A stretch of 6,402 bases of DNA. It comes from Candidatus Fermentibacteraceae bacterium. Lineage in GTDB: Bacteria > Fermentibacterota > Fermentibacteria > Fermentibacterales > JCC-6. Location: positions 1 through 6,402 of the forward strand of contig JAGGYZ010000337.1 in NCBI GenBank assembly GCA_021162285.1, read 5' to 3'. A model generated the notes under the pieces. The model worked only from the letters and a program-made list of their open reading frames with translations. It did no database searches and had not been told where the DNA came from. Both the position numbers and the translations under genes were made by a program. Below, piece after piece: positions 5,661-6,402 of this stretch (the first letter of the stretch is position 1; each line of letters begins with the position of its first letter).

Positions 5661-6402
5661 CAGCCCAGGTGCTTCCGTCCCAGTTGAAATGGTTCTTTAC
5701 AGAGGCTTTTCCCATGATCTCAAGAGCTGCGTACTTTCCCATTTCAATAGAATGATCCATATTGTTGTAGCGGAACAGCCCCTGCCTGCCACAGGTTACA
5801 CTTCCTGAAAGGCTTTCCAGCGCATCCAGAACAACTGCTGTTTTCTCAGCGTAACCGAGGTCGTATATGGGGTATGCGTGTGACATCCTATTTACATCGG
5901 CACCTTTTACCATATCAGCAGTAAAGAGACCAAGGTGTTCTGCCCCTGGAACACTGCTCTCAAGCAGTTTCTGTTTTGACATGTTCCAGATTCTGTCTCC
6001 CACCTGACAACTGTATTCAAACACCACCTGAGAGGGTGCATCCGCATCAAAGTTACGGGGAATTGAAAGTCTGTTGAACAGGTAACGATCCTCCGATGTA
6101 TAGATCCAGTGGTCTGAAGGCTCAATATCTCCGTTCAGAAGAACTGTGAGAAAAACAAGAGCTCTGAATTTAAGAGTGGATGCAGCTTTATGCACTTCCC
6201 GTGGAAGAATGCTTCCCAGCAGTGTCGTATAGTCATTCACCGGCATTGTGTTGACTATCTTCTCACACTCCAGGTTGCCATTATTCAGGTCGATACGCCA
6301 GCCGTTATCTGTTCTTTGTATACCTGTCGGCTCTGGAGACAAGAACGGAACCGCCCATTTCAGTAATTCTGGATGCAAGAGAGAGGCTGATATTCCCGAT
6401 AC
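5653..6402 (-). CDS. FAD-dependent oxidoreductase, amine oxidase / protoporphyrinogen oxidase-like fold (5' end beyond the window)
   Basis: The frame stays open to the right edge, so the 249 visible residues are the C-terminal part and the N-terminal dinucleotide-binding GxGxxG motif lies outside. Visible landmarks are EKIVNTMPVNDYTTLLG (visible residues about 44-60), the usual strand where a flavoprotein of this fold re-enters its FAD domain, and the C-terminal GRQGLFRYNNMDHSIEMGKY, which resembles the flavin-contacting end of protoporphyrinogen oxidase-like and UDP-galactopyranose mutase-like enzymes. The middle, with SHAYPIYDLGY, is the substrate-binding cap side. Close relatives are often found in cell-surface polysaccharide loci, but nothing here fixes the substrate. 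An in-frame TTG at 6376-6378 is not taken as a start because the reading frame and homology-like sequence continue upstream of it. The 3' end overlaps the DUF2085 gene by eight bases, implying one transcript. Confidence 0.82.
   Translation of the reverse strand, partial: VSGISASLLHPELLKWAVPFLSPEPTGIQRTDNGWRIDLNNGNLECEKIVNTMPVNDYTTLLGSILPREVHKAASTLKFRALVFLTVLLNGDIEPSDHWIYTSEDRYLFNRLSIPRNFDADAPSQVVFEYSCQVGDRIWNMSKQKLLESSVPGAEHLGLFTADMVKGADVNRMSHAYPIYDLGYAEKTAVVLDALESLSGSVTCGRQGLFRYNNMDHSIEMGKYAALEIMGKASVKNHFNWDGSTWADG

Noticed and set aside
1..6402. tRNA, rRNA, CRISPR array, insertion sequence or prophage signs
   Set aside because: I saw no regular repeat-spacer pattern, tRNA-like cloverleaf, rRNA motif, transposase or integrase motif on either strand. 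This was by reading only, not by a covariance search.

Overview
The window comes from an anaerobic, Gram-negative (diderm) bacterium. The reasons are a secreted, probably outer-membrane protein at the left edge and an oxygen-sensitive, ferredoxin-linked 2-oxoacid oxidoreductase in the middle. Base composition looks intermediate by eye (not counted). Shine-Dalgarno sites are strong (GGAGG type). The genes fit an uncultured candidate-phylum style anaerobe, but I cannot name a taxon from this window. Every gene I can support lies on the minus strand, so transcription runs from right to left.

From right to left (5' to 3' on the coding strand): (1) The C-terminal part of an FAD-dependent oxidoreductase of the amine oxidase / protoporphyrinogen oxidase-like fold, whose 5' end lies beyond position 6402. 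It overlaps by 8 bp (2) a small four-helix membrane protein of the DUF2085 type. (3) A gap of about 180 bp (5097-5276) follows. It holds a TTGACA promoter candidate and four closely spaced hairpins, and together these look like a structured 5' leader. (4) A 441-residue P-loop protein of the 'cyclic 2,3-diphosphoglycerate synthetase-like / predicted GTPase' family (COG2403). (5) A 91-bp gap with a 44-nt imperfect inverted repeat ends close to the korD ribosome binding site. (6) A compact korDABC operon (4-bp, 1-bp and 4-bp overlaps) encodes all four subunits of a 2-oxoglutarate-type ferredoxin oxidoreductase: ferredoxin delta, alpha, TPP-binding beta and gamma. (7) A gap of about 150 bp with a good sigma-70-like promoter candidate leads into (8) a signal-peptide-bearing, beta-rich envelope protein that runs off the left edge.

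The four Kor subunits form one enzyme. It oxidatively decarboxylates a 2-oxoacid (probably 2-oxoglutarate) to the acyl-CoA while reducing ferredoxin, or runs in reverse for CO2 fixation. KorB carries the complete set of four cluster cysteines and the TPP motif, and KorD carries two complete [4Fe-4S] motifs, so the enzyme appears intact. The P-loop gene immediately upstream probably shares its transcript, which makes its link to central carbon or energy metabolism the main open question. The two genes at the right edge and the envelope protein at the left look like separate transcription units with no obvious functional tie. I see no tRNA, rRNA, CRISPR array, insertion sequence or other mobile element.
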